In this document: positions 8,964 to 19,027 of the stretch, one piece after another
How the letters are laid out: each line of letters starts with the position of its first letter
Position numbering within the stretch: the stretch's first letter is position 1
Source: Chromatium okenii
Lineage (GTDB): Bacteria > Pseudomonadota > Gammaproteobacteria > Chromatiales > Chromatiaceae
DNA: 64,000 nucleotides
Direction of reading: 5' to 3'
NCBI RefSeq assembly: GCF_002958735.1
Contig: NZ_PPGH01000035.1
Coordinates: forward strand, 336,001 to 400,000
The notes under the pieces: generated by a model
What the model saw: only the letters and a program-made list of their open reading frames with translations
Databases searched by the model: none
What the model was told of the DNA's origin: nothing
Position numbers and translations under genes: made by a program

Positions 8964-10310
8964 TCAAATCATCTCGCTGACTTCACGCGCCAGCCCACGT
9001 TGAATTGGAAATAGACAGGAAAAACGCACCCCATTTCCAACTTCACTGACAATTGAAAGCTGCGCATCATGGCGATTGAGTACGTGTTTCACGATAGCTA
9101 ATCCCAATCCAGTTCCGCCTGATTCCCGCGACCGCGCACAATCAACACGATAAAACCGCTCGGTCAAACGCGGCAGATGTTCCGGCGCAATGCCTGGTCC
9201 TGAATCTTCCACCGCAAATAACACGCCGTCCGCTGTATTGCGCCATTCAATCTGAATACGTGTGCCTGCTGGCGTATGCCGCACTGCATTAAAAATTAAA
9301 TTAGAAAAAGCACTGCGCAATTCCGGTTGATTACCCAGCAACAGCAAATCGTCATTCACGCGCATTTCAAATTGATGTTGACCGCCACTTAATGCTTGCG
9401 CTTCCTGCACAATTAAATGCAATTCATCCGGCACTTCCACTGGTAATTGTTCATCTTGCTGCTCGTGCATTTCCAGCCGTGATAGCGTTAATAAATCTTC
9501 AATAATTGAACGCATTCGCTCTGTCTGATGCAACATCAGCGTCAATGGTCGCCGATGATTTGCTGGTGTCGTTGGCGCATCTAATAGCGGCTCTAAAAAC
9601 CCAGCAATTACCGTTAATGGCGTGCGTAATTCGTGCGAGGCGTTGGCAACAAAATCGCGGCGAATCATATTGAGATGATAAATCTTGGTAATGTCACGTC
9701 CGACCACCAGCCGCTGTTTTTTGCGTTCACCAAATGGCGTAATTCTCAACGATAACATCAGTGTACGGTTATGCAGCGGCGCAATATCCAGTGGACGCAT
9801 GTATTCGCCAGCCTCCACAAATTCCGCTAAATCAGAATGAGTGAGAATTTCAGTAAATCGCTGTCCGTCATCCTCCGGCCAATGAATGTTCATTAAACGC
9901 GCTGCTGCCGGATTCGCCCATTCGATACGCAGTTGTTTATTCAGAATCACCAGCGCATCGGGCACGGCATTAGCCGCTTCTCGAAAGCGCCGTGAAAAAC
10001 GAATTTGGCGTTTGCGGCTCTTGCGTCCGCGCTGTTGATAACGGGCGATGCTGCGATAAATGTCGCCCCAGAGTCCGGGCGGAAAGGGTGGAATCAATCG
10101 GTGCTGACGCCGAATCAGCAGCGCCAGCCGCATGAGATGGTAAAATTGCCATAACACATACGGTTGCAGCGCCAGCAAATAAATCCATGTGAATTCAACA
10201 CCCAATAGCCACAGTCCACCGCTAATCCCTATTGGCAGCAGCAAAATAGTCAATTCGACGAGCACAGAGCGGAGCATCGACATTTTAATTGTGGGAGAAA
10301 TTGCAACCAA
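8964..10310 (-). CDS. phoR: Phosphate-regulon sensor histidine kinase PhoR
   Basis: 448 residues. Two hydrophobic segments near the N-terminus (about 14-65) are followed by a basic linker, a PAS domain (about 105-205), a HisKA dimerisation domain with the phospho-acceptor His226 in NASHELRTPL, and a HATPase domain with N box NLIFNAVRHTP, DSGPGIA and GTGLGLAIV. In the family it autophosphorylates under phosphate limitation and passes the phosphate to PhoB; without the small periplasmic loop it is thought to sense the Pst/PhoU complex. It follows phoB by 5 bp, so the two are one operon. No pst genes are in view. Confidence 0.92.
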   Translation of the reverse strand: MVAISPTIKMSMLRSVLVELTILLLPIGISGGLWLLGVEFTWIYLLALQPYVLWQFYHLMRLALLIRRQHRLIPPFPPGLWGDIYRSIARYQQRGRKSRKRQIRFSRRFREAANAVPDALVILNKQLRIEWANPAAARLMNIHWPEDDGQRFTEILTHSDLAEFVEAGEYMRPLDIAPLHNRTLMLSLRITPFGERKKQRLVVGRDITKIYHLNMIRRDFVANASHELRTPLTVIAGFLEPLLDAPTTPANHRRPLTLMLHQTERMRSIIEDLLTLSRLEMHEQQDEQLPVEVPDELHLIVQEAQALSGGQHQFEMRVNDDLLLLGNQPELRSAFSNLIFNAVRHTPAGTRIQIEWRNTADGVLFAVEDSGPGIAPEHLPRLTERFYRVDCARSRESGGTGLGLAIVKHVLNRHDAQLSIVSEVGNGVRFSCLFPIQRGLAREVSEMI

Positions 10311-10315
10311 TACAG

Positions 10316-11002
10316 TTAATTCTTATCTGAAAAACGATAACCCACACCGCGCACCGTTTGCAGTAAACGGTCGTGCCCCGTCACTTCTAATGCCTTGCGC
10401 AGCCGCCGAATATGCACATCAACCGTGCGCTCTTCGACATACACTTGATCGCCCCACACCTGATCAAGCAATTGCGAGCGACTAAATGCACGATCGAGAT
10501 GCGTCATAAAAAAATGGAGCAAACGGTATTCGGTCGGCGCAATATCCAATACATTACCGTTTGCCCGCACCCGATGACTGATGTGATCAATACACAGTCC
10601 GCCAATATCAATTTCATCATTAGCATCATCGGGTTGGGTGCGTCGCAATACCGCTTTCACTCGCGCCACCATTTCACGGGGTGAAAAGGGTTTCGCAATA
10701 TAATCATCAGCTCCCGTTTCTAATCCGCGCACGCGATCTTCTTCTTCACCACGCGCACTAATCATAATGATCGGCACCGCCCGCGTTTTTGGATTCTGTT
10801 TCAACTGCGCCGCCAATTCCAAACCCGAACGCCCCGGCAGCATCCAATCCAACAAAATTAAATCCAAACTCTCGCTCGCTAATATCTTGCGGGCATCATC
10901 GGCATGACCAGCCTCAATGACCCGAAATTGCGCATTTTCCAACGCAAACCGCATCACTTCGCGGATATCCGGTTCATCATCAACGACAAGAATAGTTACC
11001 AT
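10316..11002 (-). CDS. phoB: Phosphate-regulon response regulator PhoB
   Basis: 228 residues. The receiver domain has the acidic pocket DDE (8-10), phospho-acceptor Asp52 in LLDWMLPG, Ser82 and Lys104; the C-terminal winged helix is of the OmpR/PhoB type, ending [17 protein letters not shown]. It activates pho-box promoters when phosphorylated by PhoR. The upstream 150 bases contain no pho box that I can recognise with confidence, so autoregulation cannot be shown. Confidence 0.94.
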   Translation of the reverse strand: MVTILVVDDEPDIREVMRFALENAQFRVIEAGHADDARKILASESLDLILLDWMLPGRSGLELAAQLKQNPKTRAVPIIMISARGEEEDRVRGLETGADDYIAKPFSPREMVARVKAVLRRTQPDDANDEIDIGGLCIDHISHRVRANGNVLDIAPTEYRLLHFFMTHLDRAFSRSQLLDQVWGDQVYVEERTVDVHIRRLRKALEVTGHDRLLQTVRGVGYRFSDKN

Positions 11003-11154
11003 AGCTATGAATCCTTAAAGAAAGCAAAACGCTACATCTCGGCGCAGCGGTTATAAAATGACTTTGGGTCTATCTTATTGACATCTGGTTACGGTCGGAT
11101 GACCGTATTTGTTCTACGCCTGTGCGCAGGCGCAATTTTAATGAGGATCATGCA

Positions 11155-11721
11155 GTGAATAACGGTCAATTACTCAAATGCGAACCTATTCATCAAGGGC
11201 GCGTCATTGAATTAACTTTGGAAACAGTAGAATTGCCTAATGGCGATCAAGTTGAATTAGAAATTATTCATCACCCTGGTGGTGCAGCGGCAGTTGCCAT
11301 TGATGAACGCAATCATGTTTGTCTATTGCGCCAATTTCGTCATGCCAGCCAAGGTTGGTTATGGGAACTGCCAGCAGGGCGTATTGATGCAGGAGAATCA
11401 GCGGCAAATACAGCGCAGCGTGAATTAGCAGAAGAAGCAGGATTAAGCGCCAGCGAATGGATTAGTTTGAGTTTTATTCATAGTTCGCCGGGCATTTTTA
11501 CCGAGGTCATTCATCTGTGGTTAGCGCGTGACCTCGCGCATTTACCAACCGCACATGAACACGGCGAAGTAATTGAAATTACTTGGCTACCACTGGATCA
11601 GGCGCTGGCATGGTGCAATGACGGAACCATTACCGATAGTAAAACATTGGTTGGTTTGTATCGTGCTGACGCATTCATTAAAAATGCGGTTGAACTGCGA
11701 ACTGAAGATCAAGGTTGTTAA
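11155..11721 (+). CDS. nudF: ADP-ribose pyrophosphatase (Nudix hydrolase)
   Basis: 188 residues from a GTG at 11155 with GAGG eight bases upstream; an in-frame GTG at 11122 is the alternative. The Nudix box is complete at residues 75-97: G-x5-E-x7-R-E-L-A-E-E-A-G-L. The N-terminal strands and the E-L-P-A-G-R entry to the box are typical of ADP-sugar pyrophosphatases, which split ADP-ribose to AMP and ribose 5-phosphate. It is a single gene between phoB (divergent) and a convergent protease gene. Confidence 0.88.
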   Translation: MNNGQLLKCEPIHQGRVIELTLETVELPNGDQVELEIIHHPGGAAAVAIDERNHVCLLRQFRHASQGWLWELPAGRIDAGESAANTAQRELAEEAGLSASEWISLSFIHSSPGIFTEVIHLWLARDLAHLPTAHEHGEVIEITWLPLDQALAWCNDGTITDSKTLVGLYRADAFIKNAVELRTEDQGC

Positions 11722-11735
11722 ACAAACTACGCATT

Positions 11736-11776
11736 AAAAACCGCAAAGCGATTTAATAAGTCGCCATGCGGTTTTT
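11736..11776. terminator. Bidirectional terminator between convergent genes
   Basis: A two-part hairpin: outer stem AAAAACCGCA against TGCGGTTTTT, inner stem GCGATTT against AAGTCGC. A and T tracts flank both sides, so it can end both nudF and the reverse-strand protease gene. Confidence 0.85.
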
Positions 11777-11791
11777 GAATTGCAGCGCAGT

Positions 11792-13879
11792 TTACCAATA
11801 ACTGCGCCGTATCATAATAAAATAACTGCCAGTTTTTAACGCCGAATAAGCGCGAATTTTTACATAATAGGTTCCGGGCGTCAGCCACCGGGTGATTTTC
11901 GCCATATTGCCTAAACCATCATCGTCGTCTTCTTCCAAAATAAGTGTTTGACTGTTTGGCCCATAAAGCTCCATATAATTATCTGAAAGTGTTCCAGACC
12001 AAGTTTCAAGCACGTAATAGTTTGCTGTTTTTACCACGAATTGATACCAATTCGCACCACCGGCTGTCACAATTTGTCCACTGGACATCATGCCATTCAC
12101 TGTTAATGCAGAAATCGTACTTAATGCTGTACTAATAGTGCAATAACCGCTATTGAATGCGCTAAAACCACTGGTTCCTGCTGCATTAACCGCCTTAACC
12201 CAATAATAATAGGTTGTGCCAGCGACAGCACTCACATCGTCATAAGTTGTAGTCGTTGAGGTTCCGATTTTAGTGGCCAAAACTGTATTGTTAAACGTAC
12301 TGCGCCAAATCTCATAACTGCTGGCATTTGTTGAAACATTCCAAGTAATTTGTACTCGATCTGTTTTTGTTCCATCGCTGGCAGAAATACTGGTTGGCAC
12401 AGATGGAATAGTAAGTAATGGCGTCATTGGTGTTGTTATATTTGATGTGTCACTTGCACTTAACCATTGTTTCAACCCAGCATTATAAGCGACATCAAAA
12501 CGACCATAAGTTGACGTACCAGTGGTGTTATAGCAGGAATCATTACCACCCCAAAGCGTACCAAGCACTTGGCTATTATTATTCAATAGTGCTGATCCAC
12601 TGCTTCCGGCTTCTGTTGTGCCGCTTGACCAATCAATATCAAGATAGTCACCCGTGCTGCTTGATGCCGAATAGCACGAAAAGTAGTCTGCACTACTGGC
12701 ATGACAATCTTGATAAGCATCAATTTTACCGAAACTAATTTTTTTCAAATCACCATCAGGATGATGAATACCAATAACATTGTCATTAACTGCTGGAATC
12801 GCGGTTGTCCAACCGAAATATAACACGCCAGAAGGTGGTTGTTTATTCAACTTCATAAATGAAGTATCAGTAGCATCGCTTTGATAAAGAAGCTGTGCAC
12901 CACCAGTTAATCGCGTATAGCGAGAATCACGGGTTTTACCATTACAACTGGATGATTGATAAAACCATTCTGTCTCAAGTGTTGATGCCGCAGTTTGCGT
13001 TGAAATACAGTGATTTGCACTTAAAAAATAAGGAATTTGCGTGGTATTATCGCTATCATTTAATAAGCTGCCGGTGCATCTGTAAGAATAACCATGATCG
13101 GTATAAATCATTTTAGCAACGCCGCCAGCTTCATCTTTCCAATCGGCATAACAGTTGACATCAAGATTGCAATAACTGGCAGATTGCGCAGACAATGGGT
13201 CTTGAAATAAATGACTGAGTTTAGGAATGCTTAACTGCACATCATCAACGTCAATTCCATTGGGAATATAAATTAAGAAAACCGCAGTTTCACCGGCAAT
13301 TACTGGACTCCAATACGTTTGACCTTCAGCAGAAAGATCACCCGCAACACGATTCGCATCTAAGAGTTGATTAATCTCGCTTCCAATACTTGGCGGTGCG
13401 ACAGGATTTGTACTTTCAGCGGTAAAAAATGCAAGTTGTACCGTTGCAGGTAATTCTTTAATTTGCAATCCAAGACGGATGCCTTTTGCTTCTGGCGAAT
13501 CAATTCTTAATCCCAATAACGTACCACCATAAGGCGCAGAAAAACGCACAAAATGGCGTATTGCATCAGCGCCACTGAGTTTAGAAAGATCAATACTTTC
13601 GCCGATTAATGTTGGCGTTGCAATTCCTTCTTGTGATAATGGCGGAATGATTGGTGTTATTGGAATAGCAGTGATCATCGGTAATTGACGACGAATTGTT
13701 ACGATGTTTGCAAAGGGTGATCGTTGCGCTGTAGTTGCGGATTGTGCAGTGTGAACTACGCGCTGATCTAATGCCGCTGGAACTGAAATAACGGGAGCTG
13801 CCACGGCGGTAATTGATATGCTTGCGCAGCATAAAAATATATGGCGTAAAATTCTTTGAAAAATTGAGTTGTTGTTCAT
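11792..13879 (-). CDS. Secreted lysyl-endopeptidase-like serine protease with FN3 and PPC domains
   Basis: 695 residues from the ATG at 13879, which has AGGA seven bases upstream and opens a signal peptide (MNNNSIFQRILRHIFLCC... to AVAA). After an about 230-residue prodomain comes a trypsin-fold domain with His290 (SANHC), Asp338 (DATDTSF) and Ser427 (EAGSSGSAL) and several Cys pairs, resembling Achromobacter lysyl endopeptidase. A fibronectin type III domain follows (about 490-590), then a pre-peptidase C-terminal (PPC) domain with D-x-Y-M-E-L-Y and E-E-D-D-D-D (about 600-690). PPC domains are usually removed after export by type II secretion. Earlier in-frame Mets up to 14116 would give an N-terminus without export features. 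Substrate unknown. Confidence 0.85.
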   Translation of the reverse strand: MNNNSIFQRILRHIFLCCASISITAVAAPVISVPAALDQRVVHTAQSATTAQRSPFANIVTIRRQLPMITAIPITPIIPPLSQEGIATPTLIGESIDLSKLSGADAIRHFVRFSAPYGGTLLGLRIDSPEAKGIRLGLQIKELPATVQLAFFTAESTNPVAPPSIGSEINQLLDANRVAGDLSAEGQTYWSPVIAGETAVFLIYIPNGIDVDDVQLSIPKLSHLFQDPLSAQSASYCNLDVNCYADWKDEAGGVAKMIYTDHGYSYRCTGSLLNDSDNTTQIPYFLSANHCISTQTAASTLETEWFYQSSSCNGKTRDSRYTRLTGGAQLLYQSDATDTSFMKLNKQPPSGVLYFGWTTAIPAVNDNVIGIHHPDGDLKKISFGKIDAYQDCHASSADYFSCYSASSSTGDYLDIDWSSGTTEAGSSGSALLNNNSQVLGTLWGGNDSCYNTTGTSTYGRFDVAYNAGLKQWLSASDTSNITTPMTPLLTIPSVPTSISASDGTKTDRVQITWNVSTNASSYEIWRSTFNNTVLATKIGTSTTTTYDDVSAVAGTTYYYWVKAVNAAGTSGFSAFNSGYCTISTALSTISALTVNGMMSSGQIVTAGGANWYQFVVKTANYYVLETWSGTLSDNYMELYGPNSQTLILEEDDDDGLGNMAKITRWLTPGTYYVKIRAYSALKTGSYFIMIRRSYW

Positions 13880-14092
13880 TGTTTTATCCTGAGTGATAAC
13901 TGTTAAATCCGTGATTGTTGAAGGTTGCGGAAAGACGTTATAACATTGATAGTACAAGCTATCAGTAACCCAAGTATCATTAAAAACCAATTCGAGAATC
14001 GTTAACTGTGAATTGGTCATCATTACAGATAATCTTGCGAGACAATTGTCGATAATGACCCTTAACATGCCCATTGTCATCGTCAATAATCG

Positions 14093-16639
14093 ATGTGGGC
14101 GGAGCGCAATTTGCAATTTTTATTAAAGCCAACAAACGTTATTTCTACTGAATCGCCCAAATCGATCGTTACTGCTACGCCACCTGATTCATTATGGCAG
14201 CGCATTTGGCGTATTCCAGCGCAACTATTGGTGACATTGCTCGGCGTTGCGTTGCAGATACTGTTGCTTGGTAGCCTGGGAGCAGCGATTTTTGTGGAAG
14301 CAACGTTACCGGATTTGCCAAATGTGCAACAGTTACACACTGTGGTTTTGCAGCAACCATTGCAGGTGTTGAGTGCTGATGGAGCATTGATTGCAGAATT
14401 CGGTATTGAACGGCGACAAGCAGTGCCTTTACAAGATATTCCACAAATGGTGGTGCAAGCATTCTTAGCCACTGAAGATAATCGTTTTTTTGAACATCGT
14501 GGTATTGATTTAATTGGTATTGGACGAGCGTTATTGAGTTATTTAAAAACTGGTGAAAAAACACAAGGCGGCAGCACCATTACCATGCAAGTTGCTCGCA
14601 ATTTTTTTCTATCATCAGAAAAAACATTTCAACGTAAGCTCATAGAAGTTTTACTCACTTTACATATTGAACAGACATTAACTAAACCAGAAATCCTTGA
14701 ACTTTATCTCAATCAAATTTTCTTTGGTCATCGCACTTACGGCATTGTCGCCGCTGCATCTCTTTATTATGATCAACCGCTTACGGCATTAAGTGTGGCG
14801 GAAATTGCGATGCTTGCGGGCATTCCCAAAGCGCCTTCTGCCAATAATCCACTCACTAATCCGGTGCGGGCATTGGAGCGGCGCAATTACATTTTGGGGC
14901 GCATGTACGAACTCGGTTATCTCAATACGGCACAATATGAACAGGCTCGCGCTGCACCGAATACTGCGCAGTTGCATTCACAACATCGAACTCGATGCTG
15001 GTTACGTGGCAGAAATGGTGCGGCGGAGGTGCAAAATTTCTACGGTGAAGCCGCAGTCACGCAGGGTTATCGGTGACACAACGCTTGATTCTAAACTGCA
15101 AAATGCCGCTCAAGATGCAGTGCGTTCTGCGCTGCGCCAATACGATCGGCGTCACGGTTATCGCGGTCCAGAGGCGACGCTGCCGACGAATATATTGACG
15201 GAAACGCAACTTGATGACTATTTAGCCACTGTGGTTGAAATCCCAACGCTAACGCCGGGCGTAGTGATGAGTAGTAGCGCCAGCGAAACAGTGGTTTATT
15301 TAGGCGATGGGCAACGGGTCACGCTCAAACCACGTCAATTAGCGTGGGCTCGCAGTCAGCGTGATGTGGCGCATTGGCGCGGACCACGGCGAAATGCGGC
15401 GGCTTCGGTGCAGGTTGGCGATCTCATTCGGCTGCGGCGCACTGCACAAAACGAGTGGGAAATCAGCCAAATTCCCCGTGTGGTGGCGCATTGGTGGTGG
15501 TTTCACCGCGTGATGGCGCAGTGCGGGCACTGGTCAGTGGCTACAGTTTTAATGACACCAAATTTAACCGAGCGGTGGACATGCGCCGCCAGCCGGGTTC
15601 CAGTTTTAAGCCTTTCGTTTACGCCACGGCGCTGGCAAAAGGTTGGAAGCCCGATAGCGTAATTCACGATCAAACGGTGGCGCTGCCTGCTGCGTTAAAT
15701 TGGAATCCGCAAAATTCCGATCATCGGCAACTGGGGGCGATTCCACTGCGCAAGGCGCTGGCGTTGTCGCGTAATTTGGCAAGTATCAATCTGTTGCAGC
15801 GCATCGGCATCAACACAACGCGAGCGTACATCCGGCGTTTTGGATTTACGGACGAGGCGCTGCCAGCGGGTTTGTCGATGGTACTCGGCAGTGGCGCGTT
15901 ATCGCCGGTCAAGCTGGCGGAGGGTTACGCGGTATTTGCGAATGGTGGTTATCATGTGATTCCCTATTTTATTCAACGCATTGAAGATGGCGATGGGCGC
16001 GTTCTGTTCACAGCACAACCGCCGCAAGCCTGCGCCGATTGTTGGTATCAGCGCAGCGATACACCAACGCCGTCGCCGCCAGAGACTGCGCCAGCACCGA
16101 ATCCTACTGCCGAGCGAGTGCTTGATCCGCATGTGGCATATCGCATGACCGAAATGTTGCGCGGCGTGATTGAACACGGCACTGGATTTCGTGCCAAAAA
16201 GTTAAAACGCTCGGATATTGTTGGTAAAACGGGAACAACCAACGAGGTGCGGGATTCGTGGTTTGCGGGTTATCAAGCGAATTGGGTGGCAGTGGCGTGG
16301 ATGGGTTTTGATGATTTCGGCAAACTGGGTTGGGGCGAAGAAGGTGGGAAAGCGGCACTGGGATTGTGGAGCGATTTCATGCGCGTGGCGCTGGTCAATC
16401 AGCCAGTGGCGACGCTGAAAATGCCGTCTGGTGAACTGGTGGTAGATACCACGACTGCGCCTGATTCCGATTTACCGCCGCCCGAAGCTGAACCTGTTAC
16501 CGCCAGTGTGCCGGTACGCACTGCGCCGACAGTGCGGCGAACACCTGTCGTCACGCGAGCTGCGAAACCACCCGTTAAACCAAAACCAACTCCTCAACCA
16601 AAACCTAAAGCCCCGCGGGTGATGGACGAACTGTTTTAA
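14093..16639 (+). CDS. mrcA: Penicillin-binding protein 1A, reading frame broken by at least four indels
   Basis: A class A PBP: one N-terminal membrane segment, a GT51 glycosyltransferase domain (EDNRFFEHRG, GGSTITMQ, KPEILELYLN) and a transpeptidase domain with SSFK, SRN and KTGTTNE. It polymerises and crosslinks peptidoglycan in the periplasm. The frame moves 2-3-2-3-2 near 14985, 15025, 15070 and 15480; pieces such as ELDAGYVAEMV, VQNFYGEAAVTQGYR and TTLDSKLQNAAQ lie in different frames but in the right order for PBP1A. All catalytic motifs remain, and the shifts compensate, so sequence error is likelier than a dead gene. The start is uncertain; the C-terminus is a Pro/Lys-rich tail. Confidence 0.85.
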
Positions 16640-16800
16640 TCGGTGGCAATGGACGACGTTGGAACTTCATCAGCGTCAGGGATTGGAGCTTCCGAGGATT
16701 CATCAGGATGCAGGGCTTTGCGTTGTTGCTTTTCTTCTTTTTTCTGTTTTTTGGCGAGATCACGCTGGCGCTTTGCAAACGCATAGTTGGGTTTAGTCAT
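16636..16800 (-). CDS. Small conserved highly charged protein
   Basis: 54 residues starting MTKPNYAFAKRQRDLAKKQKKEEK, then an acidic Pro/Ser tail. I recall this N-terminal pattern from short uncharacterised proteobacterial proteins; no function is known. It would be a strongly basic helix followed by a disordered acidic end. The ATG at 16800 is chosen over 16836 because it begins the conserved stretch. Its stop overlaps that of the convergent PBP1A gene by a few bases. Confidence 0.65.
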   Translation of the reverse strand: MTKPNYAFAKRQRDLAKKQKKEEKQQRKALHPDESSEAPIPDADEVPTSSIATD

Positions 16801-16951
16801 AGCAACACTTCGATTCAATTTGAAGATAAAGACCACAGAATAGAGTATTTTCGCTCATGGTTGCGAACGGTTTGTCAGTACTGCTACTGCCGTACCACTA
16901 CAGCCGCTACTTATCCCCGCTCTCGCTGGCGGGTTTTTTGCAGAGAATTTG

Positions 16952-18148
16952 ATGCTCGAATCTTCAGAACCTTGCTGTGAAATGACCCTTGATGACGTGC
17001 AAATCACGCTACTGGGAACGGCGCATGTCTCGCGGATTAGCGCCGAACAGGTGAAACGCGCCATTCAAAGCGGTGGCTACGATGCAGTAGCCGTTGAATT
17101 ATGCCGCAGTCGTTTTAATGCGCTGACTGATCCGCGAGCACTCGCGCAGATGGATTTGTTTTCAGTCATTCGCCAAAACCGCGTGGCAATGGTGGTCGCC
17201 AATTTAGCGTTATCGGCTTATCAACAGCGGCTTGCCGAGCAATTCGGCATTGAACCCGGCGCAGAACAACGCACCGCATTGCGGCTGGCAAAAGAACGCG
17301 AGCTGCCGATTTTGCTGATTGACCGCGAGGTCGGCATCACCCTAAAACGGATCGCCGCAAATTTGAGTTGGTGGAAACGCTACACGCTGTTTGCCGGACT
17401 GTTGACGGCGCTCGTGACCACTGACGAAATCACTGAAGACGCAGTCGAAAAGTTGAAAGAAGGCGACGTGCTGGAAATGACTTTTGCGGAATTTGCAGCG
17501 GATCAACGTGATCTGTACACGCCGCTCATTGCCGAGCGAGATCAATACATGGCGGCAAAATTGCGTCGTGAAATCTCGCGGTTGCAGGTCAAGCGCGTGC
17601 TGGTCGTGGTTGGCGTCGGTCATCTCAGAGGCATTGCTGAAGTGCTGGCGCAGGAACACACGCCGCCGACACCAACACTGGTCGCGTTGGAACAAATTCC
17701 GCCACCCAGCCGCTGGCCAACGCGATTTGCGTGGGCATTATTGGCATTGATTCTCGCCGGATTTATTTGGGGATTTGCGCAAGATGCAGCGCTGGGCTGG
17801 GCATTGATCAACACCTGGATCGTGCTGACTGGCGGTTTAGCCGCACTCGGTGCGCTGGTCGCCAATGCGCATCCACTGACCATTGTGGTCGCGTTTTTAA
17901 CTGCGCCGTTGACGACACTTAACCCCTTGATTGCAGTGGGAATGGTGACAGTCGCAGTCGAGTTATATCTCCGTCCACCGCACGTTGGCGATTTCAGTCG
18001 GCTGCGCGCAGACGTCGCACACTGGCGCGGCTGGTGGCACAACCGCGTGGCGCGAATCTTCGTGTTATTTTTATTGAGCAATTTAGGCGCAGCTTTTGGC
18101 ACTTACATTGCGGGGTTTCAAATCATCGGTAAACTTTTTCATTTGTAG
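16952..18148 (+). CDS. TraB/PrgY-family membrane protein
   Basis: 398 residues. The first 240 form a TraB domain: ITLLGTAHVS near the start, a D-A-V-A-V-E-L-C segment and VVGVGHLRGI near the end, the conserved Gly-His and Glu motifs of the family. Three to four hydrophobic segments follow in the C-terminal 150 residues. The family includes enterococcal TraB/PrgY, which shut down pheromone, and archaeal and eukaryotic relatives thought to be membrane proteases; the role in gammaproteobacteria is not known. Start at ATG 16952; a TTG lies just before it. Confidence 0.8.
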   Translation: MLESSEPCCEMTLDDVQITLLGTAHVSRISAEQVKRAIQSGGYDAVAVELCRSRFNALTDPRALAQMDLFSVIRQNRVAMVVANLALSAYQQRLAEQFGIEPGAEQRTALRLAKERELPILLIDREVGITLKRIAANLSWWKRYTLFAGLLTALVTTDEITEDAVEKLKEGDVLEMTFAEFAADQRDLYTPLIAERDQYMAAKLRREISRLQVKRVLVVVGVGHLRGIAEVLAQEHTPPTPTLVALEQIPPPSRWPTRFAWALLALILAGFIWGFAQDAALGWALINTWIVLTGGLAALGALVANAHPLTIVVAFLTAPLTTLNPLIAVGMVTVAVELYLRPPHVGDFSRLRADVAHWRGWWHNRVARIFVLFLLSNLGAAFGTYIAGFQIIGKLFHL

Positions 18149-18151
18149 GCT

Positions 18152-18217
18152 TGACGCAGTTAAAACGGTTATTTTTTACTGCTAACTAAATCAATCGTTG
18201 ATGATTTAACTGCGTCA
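18152..18217. repeat. 66-bp inverted repeat
   Basis: Perfect 13-bp arms TGACGCAGTTAAA and TTTAACTGCGTCA enclose 40 bases between two forward genes. There is no T tract after it. The arms share ACGCAGTT with the termini of the element at 32470-32585, so it may be a short relative of that element. Confidence 0.6.
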
Positions 18218-18262
18218 TCAGGCGCAACAGTCACCAAATTTCGTATCCTCGGAAATCTACCT

Positions 18263-19027
18263 ATGTTCACTAAAGATCAATTGACCGCCGTTGTGATGAC
18301 GTTATTTGTTTGGGGATTTGCTGGCGCACTTTTTGGGGCATTATTTGCCGGACTTTATCAAGTATTACAACTGCTTGGTTTCAGTGTCTGGCAACCGCTT
18401 ATTATCGCAGCAGCATTGGCGGCAATGACCACCTCGGCATTTTATAGCGCCATGCCAGTGGCATTAGTCGGCGCAATGGCAGGCGTATTAGCGTCAATCA
18501 GTTATCTCATTGTCATCGGACAAGACATTGAATTGCTTGCCATGATTGTTGCAGCGGGTGTTTTTGGCATGATGGCAGGCGGTTTTTATGCGTGGATGGT
18601 CACTGGCGGCAGCCAATCGTTGGCAGAAGCATTAACTGGATTAAGCTCTGGATTATTAGCCGGTATCGCATTGGCATTGCTGCTCGCATTTACCGGCAAA
18701 CACATCAGCATGTTTGCGCTGGCAGCGGGAATCGTGGCCATCGTCGGCAGCCTGTTTCAAATTTCGGAACGGTGGCTGGTGGCGCGAAGCATGGCGTGGC
18801 TGCCGAGTCAACTGTCAGCACCGATTGTGGCTGGTCTCGTCGCCGCAGTGGTGGGCGCAAGCATCGGCATCATGGACGGCGCGACGGCACTCAATACCGA
18901 AGCACAAGACATGATTGGGCTGGTACTGCGGGAAGTGCCTAACGGGTTATGGGGCGGATTATGCGGCGGCGCATTTGCTGGTTTAGTCCTTGAATTATTG
19001 GGATTTCGGCTTGAAGACCGGCAGTAA
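18263..19027 (+). CDS. Polytopic membrane protein of unknown function
   Basis: 254 residues, almost entirely hydrophobic with small residues (Gly, Ala) and about seven or eight predicted membrane spans; only short charged loops (SERWLVARSM, EAQDMI) break them. I do not recognise a family. GGAAA lies eight bases before the ATG. The end overlaps the first possible start of cobS, so the two may be cotranscribed, but nothing in the sequence ties it to cobalamin. Confidence 0.6.
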   Translation: MFTKDQLTAVVMTLFVWGFAGALFGALFAGLYQVLQLLGFSVWQPLIIAAALAAMTTSAFYSAMPVALVGAMAGVLASISYLIVIGQDIELLAMIVAAGVFGMMAGGFYAWMVTGGSQSLAEALTGLSSGLLAGIALALLLAFTGKHISMFALAAGIVAIVGSLFQISERWLVARSMAWLPSQLSAPIVAGLVAAVVGASIGIMDGATALNTEAQDMIGLVLREVPNGLWGGLCGGAFAGLVLELLGFRLEDRQ

